DNA from: Verrucomicrobiota bacterium
GTDB taxonomy: Bacteria > Verrucomicrobiota > Lentisphaeria > Victivallales > UBA1829
Direction of reading: 5' to 3'
DNA length: 39,629 bases
Assembly: GCA_022703965.1 (NCBI GenBank)
Contig: JAKJHH010000005.1
Coordinates: 1-39,629, forward strand
Within the stretch, counting starts at the first letter, position 1. Each line of letters begins with the position of its first letter. The notes beneath the pieces are model-generated. The model did not search any database, was not told the DNA's origin, and worked only from the letters and a program-made list of their open reading frames with translations. Below are positions 7,828-15,676 of the stretch, in pieces. The position numbers and the translations under genes are program-made.

Positions 7828-8535
7828 ATGAGCATCAGCAGTCTGAATTCGAGCTCATCATCTTCCTGGGGACACTCCGGACTCTCCAGCTCAAAGATGC
7901 AGAAGCCGCCGGAAGAACAACTCTCAAGAAAAGAGCAGAAGGAACTCGATAAGCTTCAGGACGTTATCTCAAGTCTGAGCGAAGAAGATAAAGCCGCAGC
8001 TCAGAACTACATGCAGAACGTTCAGGAAGCAATAATCGACGGCACTTTCGATGCAAAAGATCTCGCCGACGCCGCCCCGGACGCACTCAAAGAAGCCATG
8101 GAAGAAGAAGGTCTTGATCTTAAAGACATCATCAAGGACATGGACAGCAACTATCAGACCGCAGTGGCAAACGCGCCTGTCAATGTTGACATCGAATCAA
8201 TGACAAGGTTCACAATTGCAGTTGCAAGCGCGTCCGAAACAGACAGCGAAGAAGTAGAAAAGTACATGGACAAAGTACATGAAGCCATAGAATCCGGCGA
8301 TTTCGACATCTCGGCACTCGCGGCCAAAGCACCGGATTCGCTTAAGACGGCTCTTGAAGAACAGGGGCTTGATATGGAATCTATGATCACCGACATGTAT
8401 ATGAATTCACCTCAGAATATGCCGGTAGTCGACTACAGCTCAAAACTCAACGGCAGTTCAAAGCCCGATAATACATATGGAATGAATCTGGCAATCCTCA
8501 AGACAATATTCAGCGGAGGCGCTGACGAAGAGTAA
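7828..8535 (+). CDS. Acidic two-repeat protein of unknown function
   Basis: A 235-residue protein I do not recognise. The N-terminus is Ser-rich low complexity (residues 1-23). Two similar units follow, about 42-108 and 128-194. Both share the order [SE]EE-x-(A/V)-x(3)-YM-x-(N/K)V-(Q/H)EAI, G-(T/D)-FD, a Leu-Ala-AA/AK-APD-(A/S)L repeat, and EE-(E/Q)GLD-(L/M)-(K/E)-x-(I/M)-I-x-DM. The units are helical, acidic and evidently an internal duplication. The tail is short and ends in acidic residues. There is no signal peptide or membrane segment. GAAAGGAAAG precedes the ATG, and a strong terminator follows at 8566-8613, so it is probably a one-gene transcript. It might be a small scaffolding or adaptor protein; no function is claimed. 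Confidence 0.85.
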   Translation: MSISSLNSSSSSSWGHSGLSSSKMQKPPEEQLSRKEQKELDKLQDVISSLSEEDKAAAQNYMQNVQEAIIDGTFDAKDLADAAPDALKEAMEEEGLDLKDIIKDMDSNYQTAVANAPVNVDIESMTRFTIAVASASETDSEEVEKYMDKVHEAIESGDFDISALAAKAPDSLKTALEEQGLDMESMITDMYMNSPQNMPVVDYSSKLNGSSKPDNTYGMNLAILKTIFSGGADEE

Positions 8536-8565
8536 AAGCGGGCGTTGCTTATTTATGAGGGTAGA

Positions 8566-8613
8566 CTTAGGCGCACTGCTCTTCCATCGGGAAGACAGTG
8601 CGTAAGTTTTTTT
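8566..8613 (+). terminator. Rho-independent terminator after the two-repeat protein gene
   Basis: A long hairpin whose arms pair CTTA/TAAG, GCGCACTG/CAGTGCG and TCTTCC/GGAAGA around an ATCG loop is followed directly by seven T residues (8607-8613). It ends where the convergent kinase gene stops. No T-tract exists in the other direction, so it serves the plus strand. Confidence 0.85.
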
Positions 8614-10037
8614 CAGGAAGTCTTTGCCGTTCCCGGAACAGCCGGGAAGTAGAAGCGGAAACATGCGCCTTGTCCTTCTACGCTTTCAAGCTCAAGGCGT
8701 CCGTCAAATTCCTTCAGAATGTCACGGACAATGGAAAGACCAAGCCCGGTGCCTTCTCCTGGATTCTTGGTAGAGAAGAAAGGCTCCGTACAGCGCCTTT
8801 TGACTTCGGCATTCATTCCAAGTCCGTTGTCTTTCACTTCAAAGACAACTTCGCCGTCCTTGGTGTAGAGAGACATTCTGATTTCCTTCTTAAAGTCACG
8901 GCCTTTACGGTTACCCATCTCATCGACAGAAAAACGAGCATTGGAAATAACGTTGACGACAATCTGTTCAAAGCGTTGCGGATCAATGATGACGGACGGA
9001 ACATTCTTATCAAGTGCCATCTCAAGCGCAATATTATGAAGTCGTATCTGCTCCTGAAAGAAAGAGATTCCCTCTTCAATGACAACAGCAAGGGAAACTG
9101 ATTGCGGGCCGGAACCTTTGAGTCTGACAAAGGATCGCATGTGATTGATGATTTTGGAGGCGCGGTCAACACATTTGATTCCTATGTCAAAAGCCTCGCC
9201 GAGATTCTTCTCCTTGAGCGCCGGGGAGTTACCGAGAACAGCCTGAAGCAGCTCAAGATATCCGCGGATTACGCAAAGCGGCTGATTGATTTCATGAGCC
9301 ATGCCGGCCGCCATTTCGCCCATCGCTGTAAGGCGTCCTGCATGAATGAGCTGATTCTGTTTCTGCTCAATCATGGCCTCCTGTCTGGCTGAAATCTTCA
9401 TGTGCACAATGAGGAGCGGAAGAACAAGAAGCATGAACATCACGGCAAGCGCTATCGAATAGGCAATATTGCGGTGCATGATTGAGCGGATATCCTTGAG
9501 CTCCATATCAGCCCCCATAACATAAGTATTGCCTGCCGGGCTTTTGACAGGGAGAAAATATGAGCGGAATGTCCCCCATTTATCGGTGTATTCGGCGACA
9601 ACAGGAACAAATTCTGTAAATGCTTTGTGAAGATTCTTTGGAGCGTCATCGTATTCGGACATGAATTTGACCGGAGGCTGTACATTCGATTCACAGTCGC
9701 TCGTGAAACAGATTTTACCATCCTTGAGCACCATTGAATAAACATATCTGACATCAATATCTTTTGTATACTGGGTAAGGGTATTCCTGAGCTTCATGTA
9801 ATCTTCATCAGGAATTGAGCCCCCTTGCATGCCGATGTCATGAATCTGTTCAGGAATCATATACTTTCCGCCGCCTGCTGCGACTCGCAACCTGTCATCA
9901 ACAGATTTAAGATATTCCTTGTTTATCTGTCGGCAGAAGATGACGGAGCATATTATGACTCCGACAAGATATATTCCGATGGCAATCCCGATCATGAGAT
10001 TGCTTATGCGCGGCACTGGCTTAATAGCGGAGCTCAT
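8613..10037 (-). CDS. Membrane sensor histidine kinase
   Basis: A 474-residue kinase. One transmembrane helix lies at about 15-35 and a second at about 192-213, enclosing a roughly 155-residue periplasmic sensor domain with DVRYVYSMVLKDGKI and GNTYVMGADMEL, which looks like a Cache/PAS-like fold. The HisKA region has GEMAAGMAHEINQPL with the phospho-accepting His248. The ATPase domain shows the N-box Asn366 (VVNVISNARFS), DNGLGM at 403-408 and GEGTGLGLSI at 427-436. The order and the NQPL phrase after the His are typical of DctB/NtrB-like kinases. No response regulator or receiver domain is adjacent, so it is an orphan whose partner must be elsewhere. GAGG stands about 12 nt before the start. 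Confidence 0.93.
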   Translation of the reverse strand: MSSAIKPVPRISNLMIGIAIGIYLVGVIICSVIFCRQINKEYLKSVDDRLRVAAGGGKYMIPEQIHDIGMQGGSIPDEDYMKLRNTLTQYTKDIDVRYVYSMVLKDGKICFTSDCESNVQPPVKFMSEYDDAPKNLHKAFTEFVPVVAEYTDKWGTFRSYFLPVKSPAGNTYVMGADMELKDIRSIMHRNIAYSIALAVMFMLLVLPLLIVHMKISARQEAMIEQKQNQLIHAGRLTAMGEMAAGMAHEINQPLCVIRGYLELLQAVLGNSPALKEKNLGEAFDIGIKCVDRASKIINHMRSFVRLKGSGPQSVSLAVVIEEGISFFQEQIRLHNIALEMALDKNVPSVIIDPQRFEQIVVNVISNARFSVDEMGNRKGRDFKKEIRMSLYTKDGEVVFEVKDNGLGMNAEVKRRCTEPFFSTKNPGEGTGLGLSIVRDILKEFDGRLELESVEGQGACFRFYFPAVPGTAKTS

Positions 10038-10123
10038 AAAATACGTTGTCCTCTTACGTTTTTATCTACCGCCATTTATATAGCACATAAACACCTGATT
10101 TTAAAGCAAAAGAGAAGAAAAAT

Positions 10124-10155
10124 GCCGGAGGCGGATAATAAATCCGCTCTCCGGC
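10124..10155 (-). terminator. Rho-independent terminator after the GH13 gene
   Basis: GCCGGAG-GCGGAT pairs with ATCCGC-CTCCGGC (one mismatch/bulge) around a short AT loop. Read on the minus strand it is followed by TTTTTCTTCTCTTTT. It separates the GH13 transcript from the kinase gene downstream. Confidence 0.8.
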
Positions 10156-10170
10156 AAAGAAAAGTTCAGT

Positions 10171-11604
10171 TTAGAAAGAAGCGCAGATGTATCCAAATGC
10201 AGGAGCCTGAAAACTCAAAACTCCGCCTGAAAGCTCAAGAACTGCCCCTGAAGAAGCAAGTAGCTGAGAGTGTTTTGACGGCAAAACAGTTTTTAATTCT
10301 GCTTTTACTGAGTTTTTGCTTATATTTATTGCTACCATGACTGTTCCATTGTCCGTTACCCTCTTGAACGTCAAAACGTTAGCAGATTCACTGTTGTCGA
10401 CCCATTCGAAAGAGCCTTCGGAAAGAGCTTTGATCTTGTGGCGCATTCCGCAAAGTTTTGTACAGAGAGCGCGACGGGCAAGCGCATAAGGCTCTGAGAA
10501 CTTAGACCAGTCCACGGCGGCGACATCATATATACTGTGTCTGCTGTAATCGCCGATTTCCTGACCGCTGTAGAACATCGGAACTCCATCCATCATGAAA
10601 CTCATGACAAGGGCGGCTTCAGCGGCATCGTGCCCCCAGGCTTTTTCGATGCGGCTGTCAGCGGGAAGTCCATCCTGCGGAATTCCGTGAAAATTGACGG
10701 AGCCCTGCCAGCTTTCATCGCTCTGTCCGGGCTTTCTGCGAACACCGAAAGAGGTATCGTTGGCTATGTCATGATTGTCGGTATAGCGGATGAAGCGGGT
10801 GCCTTCGGGATATTCCCTAGCCTGCTCCTCCCATTTGTCTCTGAGCGATGAAGCGGGACGTCCCTGATTAAAGAGAGCGTGAATACCAAACGAGAACGGA
10901 AAATTGTAATTGAGATCAAAAGCCTTGAGCTGATCTTCCTTGCGGTGTCCTTCGGCAAGAATAATAGTATCGGGATTGATCTTTTCGAGTCTTTCTCTTG
11001 CGGTCTCCCAAAAGTCGAGAGGCACCGCATCGGAAACATCGCAACGGTAGCCGTCAACTTTAAATTTTGTCATCCAGTACTCAAGATTCTTCCAGAGATA
11101 TTCGCGGAGACCGGCGCTTGCATAATTGAGTTCAGGGAAATGCCAATGTCCATAATTCACGCTTCCATCAGGATTGCGTTTCACAAAATCCGGATTGCTT
11201 TCAATGAAAACAGCTTTCGGGCCGCAGTGGTAAAATACGATATCCAGAATAATCTTCATGCCTAGACGATGCACTTCAGCGACAAAAGAATGCAGATCGG
11301 CATCAGTTCCATACTCAGGATCAACATTATAAAAATCTTTGATGCGGTAGGGATTCTTAGGATTTTTCGTGCCGCTGAATCTCTGCCTGTCGCTCCAGTG
11401 TTCAACGTTCATATCATCGTCCTGAAGACATATCGGACAGAGATATAAAATATCTACTCCGAGCGCAGCCAGTTCCGGAAGTTTTTTTTCTGCGGCTTTG
11501 AGAGTTCCCTCAGGCGTAAAGGATCTGAGGAAAACCTGATACATTACACTGTTTTTAAGCCATTCAGGCGATTTGCGGGCTACTGCTTTAACTGTCGAAT
11601 TCAT
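10171..11604 (-). CDS. Cytoplasmic GH13 alpha-amylase-family enzyme
   Basis: A 477-residue protein. I start at 11604, where GGAG is 6 nt upstream; the ATG 12 nt earlier has no ribosome site. The (beta/alpha)8 motifs are clear: IILDIVFYH (region I), GYRCDV with nucleophile Asp189, ILAEGH with acid/base Glu218, and RYTDNHDIAND with Asp279. A C-terminal all-beta domain closes the protein (NVLTFKR, MVAINIS). There is no signal peptide, so it should act on oligosaccharides imported into the cell, such as maltodextrins or sucrose-type or trehalose-type glucosides; the exact specificity cannot be read from sequence alone. It is divergent from an AraC-type regulator, with promoters on both sides of a 175-bp gap, which suggests regulated glucoside use. 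Confidence 0.9.
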   Translation of the reverse strand: MNSTVKAVARKSPEWLKNSVMYQVFLRSFTPEGTLKAAEKKLPELAALGVDILYLCPICLQDDDMNVEHWSDRQRFSGTKNPKNPYRIKDFYNVDPEYGTDADLHSFVAEVHRLGMKIILDIVFYHCGPKAVFIESNPDFVKRNPDGSVNYGHWHFPELNYASAGLREYLWKNLEYWMTKFKVDGYRCDVSDAVPLDFWETARERLEKINPDTIILAEGHRKEDQLKAFDLNYNFPFSFGIHALFNQGRPASSLRDKWEEQAREYPEGTRFIRYTDNHDIANDTSFGVRRKPGQSDESWQGSVNFHGIPQDGLPADSRIEKAWGHDAAEAALVMSFMMDGVPMFYSGQEIGDYSRHSIYDVAAVDWSKFSEPYALARRALCTKLCGMRHKIKALSEGSFEWVDNSESANVLTFKRVTDNGTVMVAINISKNSVKAELKTVLPSKHSQLLASSGAVLELSGGVLSFQAPAFGYICASF

Positions 11605-11645
11605 GAAAAACTCCATTGAGATGAATTATTTGCTTCACTTCTAAA

Positions 11646-11678
11646 ATTATACGCAATTTTGCAGGGAATCACAATTGC
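11646..11678 (-). promoter_or_regulatory. Promoter of the GH13 gene
   Basis: On the minus strand TTGTGA (11669-11674) and TATAAT (11646-11651) are 17 nt apart. An inverted pair GCAATT (11653-11658) and AATTGC (11673-11678) brackets the spacer and overlaps the -35, a possible site for the adjacent AraC protein. Confidence 0.65.
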
Positions 11679-11728
11679 AATGATGTTCATTTTTTTAACA
11701 AATGCGATTATCTATATTTTTATCAGGC

Positions 11729-11757
11729 TTGAAATATCCTTATTATTTTGCTATAAT
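11729..11757 (+). promoter_or_regulatory. Promoter of the AraC regulator gene
   Basis: TTGAAA (11729-11734), 17-nt spacer, TATAAT (11752-11757), 22 bp before the chosen ATG at 11780. This position also argues against the upstream in-frame ATG at 11702, which lies before the promoter. Confidence 0.75.
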
Positions 11758-11779
11758 GATTAGAAGAGGATCAATAAAC

Positions 11780-12604
11780 ATGGATATTCAAAATCTTATC
11801 GCGGAATCTAAAGAGCTGCCAAAAATCAGAAATTTCTTTTCAGGGAAAAACCTTCCGGAAAATTTTACTGTCCCTTCGAGCCTTCTGCTTTACTGTCATG
11901 ATTTCCCGTGGCCTCAGACAATCACAAGTTCACGCTACATGCTGATAATTCCCTATGTGAAACTGAGCTACAGGATAGAAGATGTTCTTTATCCTGTCGA
12001 AGCAGGGGAAGCCGTTCTTGTGAAGCCCTTTCTGCATCGTTCAGTACCTGATATACATGAAAGTTATCTGCGTCTGATCGTTTCTTTCGAAGCGGATGAC
12101 AAACAGCCCTATATCCCGGACAGTCCGCTAATGAAGATGACTGAAAAAGCATGGGCTCATGCGGAAAATCTGCTCCGCCACTACAAGAATGACGAGATCA
12201 TCCAGAGCTCTTTTGAACTGACCATGCTGCTATTTGAAATAAGCGGCAACAGCATCTCATCCGGCAAGAGCGAAAAATCAAGAGCTGTCGCCTCTGCAAT
12301 GCTCTACATCAACCAGTACTTGGATCAGTCTTTTTCCATCAAGGACATCGCAGCGAAAAGCGGTATATCCGCCAGCCACCTCCGCAGACTTTTCCGGCAG
12401 GAGAACGGAATAAGTCTCGGCGAGTATGTCAGTCGGCGACGACTCGCTTCCGCCCAGCGTCTGCTTGCAGATACCAGCATGAAAATTGAAGAAGTCGCCA
12501 TAAGTTGCGGCTATGATTCCATTTACACATTCAGCCGCTTTTTCAAGAACAGCACAGGACAAACTCCAAGTGCATTCAGACGCATTCATAAAGGCGGAAT
12601 ATGA
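11780..12604 (+). CDS. AraC-family transcriptional regulator
   Basis: A 274-residue protein starting at MDIQNL; GAGG lies upstream and the promoter precedes it. Residues about 15-150 form a cupin-like N-terminal sensor domain (VEAGEAVLVKPFLHR is the typical jelly-roll phrase). Residues about 175-272 hold the double helix-turn-helix: first HTH FSIKDIAAKSGISASHLRRL, second IEEVAISCGYDSIYTFSRFF, and the ending TGQTPSAFRR. It is divergent from the GH13 enzyme, which it probably controls in response to a sugar. The nitroreductase gene follows in the same direction after 93 bp and may be read through. Confidence 0.9.
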   Translation: MDIQNLIAESKELPKIRNFFSGKNLPENFTVPSSLLLYCHDFPWPQTITSSRYMLIIPYVKLSYRIEDVLYPVEAGEAVLVKPFLHRSVPDIHESYLRLIVSFEADDKQPYIPDSPLMKMTEKAWAHAENLLRHYKNDEIIQSSFELTMLLFEISGNSISSGKSEKSRAVASAMLYINQYLDQSFSIKDIAAKSGISASHLRRLFRQENGISLGEYVSRRRLASAQRLLADTSMKIEEVAISCGYDSIYTFSRFFKNSTGQTPSAFRRIHKGGI

Positions 12605-12697
12605 AAGTTTTTTCTCTTGTAAAACATCCTGCAAGAGATATTAGTTATGAAATCGACGGGTAAATTCCATATTCACCACAAAGAGAAAGGACGAACA

Positions 12698-13531
12698 ATG
12701 GGACTCGATTTCAAAATAAACGAAAATCTCTGCACAAAATGCGGCGCCTGTGCCAAAGATTGTCCTGCTCATATTATAAAGGTTGAAGAAGGAAAAATTC
12801 CATCCATTTCAGCGGAAGACGAAGCGAACTGCATTGAATGTCAGCACTGTCTTGCCGTATGTCCGTCGGCAGCGCTCTCGATACTTGGATTCAACCCGGC
12901 GATCTCGCTTGAGCTCAAAGCTGCAAACATGCCCAACTTCGCCCAGGCAACACGACTGCTCAGAGGCCGCCGTTCCGTAAGACAGTATCGCAAGGAAAAT
13001 GTAAAACCTGAAACTGTTTCGGAAATGCTCGCGACAATCGCAAACTCACCCACCGGCTGCAATTACAGAAACCTCAAATTTACCTTGATTGATAATCTTG
13101 ATGAACTTAAGAAATTTCATACAGCAATAATCGAGGCGGTTGAAAAAGCTCATAATGAAAAACGTATTCCGGACGCGCTTTCCTTCGTTTATGACGCAGT
13201 TATGGACTGGAAGCAGAAAGGACACGATCAGATCTTTCGCGGAGCGCCTCATATTCTGATCGTTTCCGCCGAGAAAGAAGCGCCGACGGGACAGGAAGAC
13301 GTCATCATCGCCTTGTCCTACTTTGAGCTTCTGGCATGCGCAGCCGGACTCGGTGCGGTATGGTGCGGATACCTCAAATTCATCTTTGATGTCTGTCCTG
13401 AACTCAAGGATACAATCGGCATTCCGCGTGATCAGTACTGTTACGCAATGCTTTTCGGATACCCTCTGGTTCATTACGCAAGAACCGTACAGAGAGACAA
13501 GTCGGCCTCAATAAACCGCATCAAGTTCTAA
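12698..13531 (+). CDS. Nitroreductase-family protein with N-terminal 2[4Fe-4S] ferredoxin domain
   Basis: A 277-residue protein; the start at 12698 has AAAGGA upstream, whereas the in-frame ATG at 12647 has none. Two ferredoxin clusters are intact: Cys12-15-18-22 (CTKCGACAKDC) and Cys45-48-51-55 (CIECQHCLAVC). Residues about 85-277 form an FMN-dependent nitroreductase domain beginning with the flavin-binding RRSVRQYRKENV and ending with a GYPLVHYAR segment. Such fusions are common in anaerobes and move electrons from ferredoxin-like clusters to FMN for reduction of quinones, nitro compounds or unknown substrates. Transcription probably ends at a hairpin inside the end of the convergent gene (13615-13645). 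Confidence 0.92.
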   Translation: MGLDFKINENLCTKCGACAKDCPAHIIKVEEGKIPSISAEDEANCIECQHCLAVCPSAALSILGFNPAISLELKAANMPNFAQATRLLRGRRSVRQYRKENVKPETVSEMLATIANSPTGCNYRNLKFTLIDNLDELKKFHTAIIEAVEKAHNEKRIPDALSFVYDAVMDWKQKGHDQIFRGAPHILIVSAEKEAPTGQEDVIIALSYFELLACAAGLGAVWCGYLKFIFDVCPELKDTIGIPRDQYCYAMLFGYPLVHYARTVQRDKSASINRIKF

Positions 13532-13566
13532 AAAACATAAGCATCTCATAAAGGAAAAGAAGATCG

Positions 13567-13598
13567 CGCTCGGCGGCACTTTTCTAAAATGCTTCGCA
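13567..13598. repeat. Dispersed repeat pair (CGCTCGGCGG ... AAAATGCTTCGCA)
   Basis: CGCTCGGCGG (13567-13576) and AAAATGCTTCGCA (13586-13598) recur in the same order and orientation at 3-12 and 39-51. The internal spacing differs (9 versus 26 nt), because the window-start copy carries an extra GCAGGAAT/ATTCCTGC hairpin between them. Both copies sit next to the 3' end of a minus-strand gene. Confidence 0.7.
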
Positions 13599-13606
13599 CT
13601 TTGCTC

Positions 13607-14431
13607 TTACTTGGAAGCCGCTGCACTTGCTGAAGCGGCTTTTTTCCTGTCTTCTTCAGCCATTATTCCGTAGTCTTCGGGAGTCTTGCCGAGTTTGTTT
13701 TTGATGTTGCTCCTGGCGGAGTACTTGCGCAGGACTTCCTTCATTTTCTCATCTCCGAGTCTGTACGCGAAGTGCATGGCGCTGTTCCCGGATCTGTCAA
13801 GAGCATCGGGATTCGCTCCGTTTTTGAGGAGAAGTTCGGCGATATCGGAATCCTGAACACCCGCAGCAAGCTGCAATGCATAAACACCGTTTTCATCATC
13901 GTTTATAGGAAACTTCTGCTTTAGAAGAAACTCAAGCACATCTTTTCTGTGGCAGACGACAGCAATCGCCATAAGAGTCCGACGCTCGCCGGAATCCCCC
14001 ATCCATTTGTAAGTCGGAACTCGCTCGGTTTTCATCATTTCCGAAAGCTTTTCGACTTCTCCGCGTCCGCAGTAAGTAAATACATCCTTTTTGGCTCCGT
14101 ATTTCAGAAGCAATTCGTAGACAGCGTCGTTCTGAAGCGCAAGATGAATCGGCTTCACATGACCGTCTGCCATGATATCCGGATTCGCTCCGTTTTTGAG
14201 AAGGAACTCGCAAACTTCATAATTCCCCTCGGCAGCGGCCATATGTAGAAGAGTAAAACCTTTCTGATAGGTTTTGTTGACAAGAGAAGGCTTTTCCTTC
14301 AATATTGCGGCTGCCATTGTCATATTCTTTTTCTTAATCGCGTCGCGCAATTCCTCTTTCTGAGCTGAACCGCATCCGGCGGAGAAAATAACTGCAAGAG
14401 CCAAGGTCAAAAGGAGAGAAAGCTTTTTCAT
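13607..14431 (-). CDS. Ankyrin-repeat lipoprotein
   Basis: A 274-residue protein starting at MKKLSLL (AGGA upstream; an earlier ATG at 14458 would overlap the preceding gene's stop). Residues 1-19 are a lipoprotein signal with lipobox FSAGC, so the mature protein is lipidated and held in a membrane. The rest is an array of about five to six ankyrin repeats: KGFTLLHMAAAEGNYEVCEFLLKNGANP and GVYALQLAAGVQDSDIAELLLKNGANP are the clearest. The third-repeat region is degenerate. The tail is Ala/Ser/Lys-rich. Ankyrin repeats bind other proteins; the partner is unknown. It follows the LPS-kinase-like gene by 23 bp and is probably in the same transcript. Confidence 0.9.
   Translation of the reverse strand: MKKLSLLLTLALAVIFSAGCGSAQKEELRDAIKKKNMTMAAAILKEKPSLVNKTYQKGFTLLHMAAAEGNYEVCEFLLKNGANPDIMADGHVKPIHLALQNDAVYELLLKYGAKKDVFTYCGRGEVEKLSEMMKTERVPTYKWMGDSGERRTLMAIAVVCHRKDVLEFLLKQKFPINDDENGVYALQLAAGVQDSDIAELLLKNGANPDALDRSGNSAMHFAYRLGDEKMKEVLRKYSARSNIKNKLGKTPEDYGIMAEEDRKKAASASAAASK
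13615..13645 (+). terminator. Terminator embedded in the convergent lipoprotein gene
   Basis: AAGCCGCT (13615-13622) and AAGCGGC-TT (from 13633) pair around a 10-nt loop and are followed by TTTTTT (13640-13645). It would end the plus-strand nitroreductase transcript while also encoding the Ala/Ser-rich C-terminus of the minus-strand lipoprotein. Confidence 0.7.
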
Positions 14432-14454
14432 ATGATTTCCTGTATAGAGTCCCG

Positions 14455-15651
14455 TCATTTTCTCTTGAAAAGTACGGGTTTGATGTTGACGATTTCGGCA
14501 AGACCTGTAAAACTGTTTTCCATGACTTCCGCCCCGTTCAGGTCGATTCCGGAAAGAGTACAGACATGCATCAGTTCATCAAACTTGCCGGATTCAAAAC
14601 AAGTATTCAGCCTGTCTTCCTTGCGGAAGTAAACCTTGCTGCGTCCTGACGGCTCAACCTTCATTCCCAGCGGCATTTTGTGCGGAATTCTGTGGAATTG
14701 GAGCCTGAAGGACTGAAGCCACAGCTTTTCGCCTTCCTCGAAGGTCGTTTCAATGGATTCGTAAGCGCCTGCCGAAGCATCCTTGGAGTTGAAAACAGGA
14801 ATGCCGGACATCGACTTGCGTACATAATAAGTATTTTCGCCACGGGTGTTTTTAAGACAGTACTTGGAGTTTCCGGAAAGAACCTGATCCTTGCGCTTTT
14901 CCCAGAGATTTTCCATTTCCTGCGCTTCCGCCCTGATGATTTTCTCCCAGAGAGTTATCGCAGCGTCTATGTACGTTTCCATTCCGGCTGAAATCAGAAC
15001 TGTGGCCGCATCGTAAAACGACAACTCACCTCGCATGGCTCCCACTATTTTATAAAGCTCAAACTTCTGCTCCTGAGTCAAACCTGAAGACTTCAACGCT
15101 GCTCCGTATGGATCAACTATGCAGAATTCCGACAGATCATTCTTCACCATCAGATTCCCTAAATGAAAATCCGGATGAAATATTCTGGAACTCAGAAAAA
15201 GCTTGAGAAAGCGGGAAAAACTCCTTATATATGCCTCTCGCGTAGCCGGATACAACGACGCGCTGTCAAACCAGATGCTATGTGCGTTGGAAGCGTTCTC
15301 CAAAGTCCTGCTGAGAAGTACGCACTCCGAGCCCTTATTTCCCCATCCGGCATAGTTTACGACCGGTACGGATGCGCCTTCAAACATCAGCGCCGACTCG
15401 AATTCCCGCTCTGAACGAGGACTGAAACTGTTCCTGATTGAACGGATAAAACCGTCCGGAAATTCATGCTTTATAAAGCAATGGATATCAGGAGATACTG
15501 TGGAAAAGACAACTCGTACCTTATTGGCTTTGACCTTATGAAAATCATTGAAATTGCCGTTGGAGATTTTTTCACAGACAGGAAGCACTGCTTCATCGCG
15601 AAGATGCCACTGCCAGGAGTTTATCGTTATTCCATGTAAGACTTGTTTCAT
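14455..15651 (-). CDS. LPS kinase-like (Kdo/WaaP family) protein
   Basis: A 398-residue protein with a protein-kinase-like fold of the lipopolysaccharide kinase type. FIKHEF holds the presumed ATP-binding Lys61, the catalytic loop is HPDFHLGNLMV (Asp161, Asn166), and IVDPYGA holds the metal-binding Asp180 in place of DFG. Family members phosphorylate heptose or Kdo in the LPS inner core on the cytoplasmic side. The roughly 170-residue C-terminal extension (from about 230) is longer than usual and unassigned. A 25-bp gap separates it from the TerB-like gene upstream, and the next gene starts 23 bp after it, so the three are probably cotranscribed. Function in outer-membrane glycolipid modification is likely but the acceptor is unknown. 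Confidence 0.8.
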   Translation of the reverse strand: MKQVLHGITINSWQWHLRDEAVLPVCEKISNGNFNDFHKVKANKVRVVFSTVSPDIHCFIKHEFPDGFIRSIRNSFSPRSEREFESALMFEGASVPVVNYAGWGNKGSECVLLSRTLENASNAHSIWFDSASLYPATREAYIRSFSRFLKLFLSSRIFHPDFHLGNLMVKNDLSEFCIVDPYGAALKSSGLTQEQKFELYKIVGAMRGELSFYDAATVLISAGMETYIDAAITLWEKIIRAEAQEMENLWEKRKDQVLSGNSKYCLKNTRGENTYYVRKSMSGIPVFNSKDASAGAYESIETTFEEGEKLWLQSFRLQFHRIPHKMPLGMKVEPSGRSKVYFRKEDRLNTCFESGKFDELMHVCTLSGIDLNGAEVMENSFTGLAEIVNIKPVLFKRK

Positions 15652-15676
15652 TTTTCCTGCTTCAACTCATCTCCCC

